The translations under genes and the position numbers were made by a program. Shown piece after piece: positions 15,566-16,302 of a stretch of 16,302 bases of DNA (the stretch's first letter is position 1; every line of letters starts with the position of its first letter). Location of the stretch: NCBI GenBank assembly GCA_002428015.1, contig DIZW01000047.1, positions 4,432 through 20,733 of the forward strand, in the 5' to 3' direction. The notes below the pieces were generated by a model. It searched no databases. It saw only the letters and a program-made list of their open reading frames with translations, and had not been told where the DNA came from. The DNA comes from Oxalobacteraceae bacterium UBA6018 (GTDB taxonomy: Bacteria > Pseudomonadota > Gammaproteobacteria > Burkholderiales > Burkholderiaceae_D).

Positions 15566-16302
15566 ATGGTTGCACGTAAGAAAACCGGTAAGTCCGACGA
15601 GGGCGCCGGCTCCGTCCTCAGCACTGTGTCCGGTCCCTCGACCGCGCAGCCGCCCACCACGCTCGGCAGCAAGGACGCGACCGCCGAGCGCCTGCTCGAC
15701 AAGGTGACCGGCGCCATGGCGCTGGCCGCCGCGATGCCGTTCAACCCGACCAAGCCGGGCGAATACGGCGAGGCCGCGCGCACTCCCCAGGAGGGCGCTA
15801 CCGCCGCCGCCCCGTCCGACGCCGTGGGCGGCAGCACCAGCACCGAGACCCTGGCCTCGCCCAAGACCGGCAGCGGCGTGCCGCCGGTGGGCGAAAACCC
15901 GACCGTGGGCCCGCTGAGCCGGGTGCGGGTCGACAGCAGCGCGCAAGTGCTCACCACCAACCAGGGCGTGCCCATCGCCAGCAACCAGGATTCGCTCAAG
16001 ATCGGCCTGCGCGGGCCTACGGCGATGGAAGACTTCATCCTGCGCGAGAAGCTCACCCATTTCGACCATGAGCGCATCCCCGAGCGCGTGGTGCACGCGC
16101 GCGGTTCCGCCGCCCACGGCTATTTCGAGGCGTACAAGGACATGGGCGAGCTGACCCGCGCCACCGTGTTCGCCCAGGCCGGCAAGCGCACGCCCGTGTT
16201 CGTGCGCTTTTCCACCGTGGCCGGCGAGCGCGGCTCCAGCGACACCGCGCGCGACGTGCGCGGCTTCGCCGTCAAGTTCTACACCGACGAAGGCAACTGG
16301 GA
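15566..16302 (+). CDS. katE: Large-subunit (KatE/HPII-type) catalase, 5' part only
   Basis: Breaks down hydrogen peroxide to water and oxygen using heme. The first 245 codons are in the window; the gene runs off the right edge, and full-length relatives are about 700-750 residues. The catalase core starts near residue 133 (LTTNQGVPIASNQDSLKIG). The distal heme His is His177 in VVHARGSAAHGYFE, followed by TPVFVRFSTVAGERGSSDTA and RDVRGFAVKFYTDEGNW, the clade 2 (HPII) pattern. In E. coli HPII this His is residue 128, so the N-terminal arm is about 50 residues longer here. It is low-complexity (Ala/Thr/Pro/Gly) with a basic start MVARKKTGKS and no signal peptide. GAGGT 5 nt before the ATG at 15566 supports the start. 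Upstream is a DUF883 stress gene. Confidence 0.93.
   Translation, partial: MVARKKTGKSDEGAGSVLSTVSGPSTAQPPTTLGSKDATAERLLDKVTGAMALAAAMPFNPTKPGEYGEAARTPQEGATAAAPSDAVGGSTSTETLASPKTGSGVPPVGENPTVGPLSRVRVDSSAQVLTTNQGVPIASNQDSLKIGLRGPTAMEDFILREKLTHFDHERIPERVVHARGSAAHGYFEAYKDMGELTRATVFAQAGKRTPVFVRFSTVAGERGSSDTARDVRGFAVKFYTDEGNW

Overview
The window is GC-rich chromosomal DNA with strong GC-ending codon preference. Gene content and gene order (yebC directly before purD, class I fbp followed by a tRNA-Thr, a CheR-tethered chemoreceptor, large-subunit catalase) fit a betaproteobacterium, most likely Oxalobacteraceae (Massilia/Duganella/Janthinobacterium group). The taxonomic call is inference from gene content and protein similarity by eye; no search was run.

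Layout. Minus strand, 1-1908: yebC, then purD, whose last ~30 codons lie off the left edge. Plus strand, 2030-5458: a DMT/EamA exporter, methylglyoxal synthase (mgsA), and a quinone oxidoreductase whose stop overlaps the start of a secreted DUF1080-type protein. Minus strand, 5554-6222: a DUF4136 lipoprotein, convergent with the previous block and divergent from pepN. Plus strand: pepN (aminopeptidase N) and fbp (fructose-1,6-bisphosphatase).

The region from about 10384 to about 12950 breaks the pattern. A tRNA-Thr gene that keeps its promoter is cut after the anticodon loop (10345-10383). About 115 bp later comes a complete second tRNA-Thr(CGU), then a terminator. Next is a lone 577-residue protein (10676-12409) with three N-terminal membrane helices, a large soluble part that I do not recognise, and codon use unlike its neighbours. 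It is followed by about 540 bp without a convincing gene. I read this as a small genomic island at a tRNA-Thr locus, with no integrase left in view. It is the best candidate here for something undescribed.

After the island the host pattern resumes. A methyl-accepting chemotaxis protein ends in a CheR-tethering tail. A DUF883 (ElaB/YqjD-like) membrane-anchored stress protein follows after a long leader. Last is the first 245 codons of a large KatE-type catalase with an unusually long N-terminal extension, cut by the right edge. Most genes are housekeeping or stress-related: purine synthesis, translation/regulation, methylglyoxal and quinone metabolism, peptide turnover, gluconeogenesis, chemotaxis and peroxide defence.
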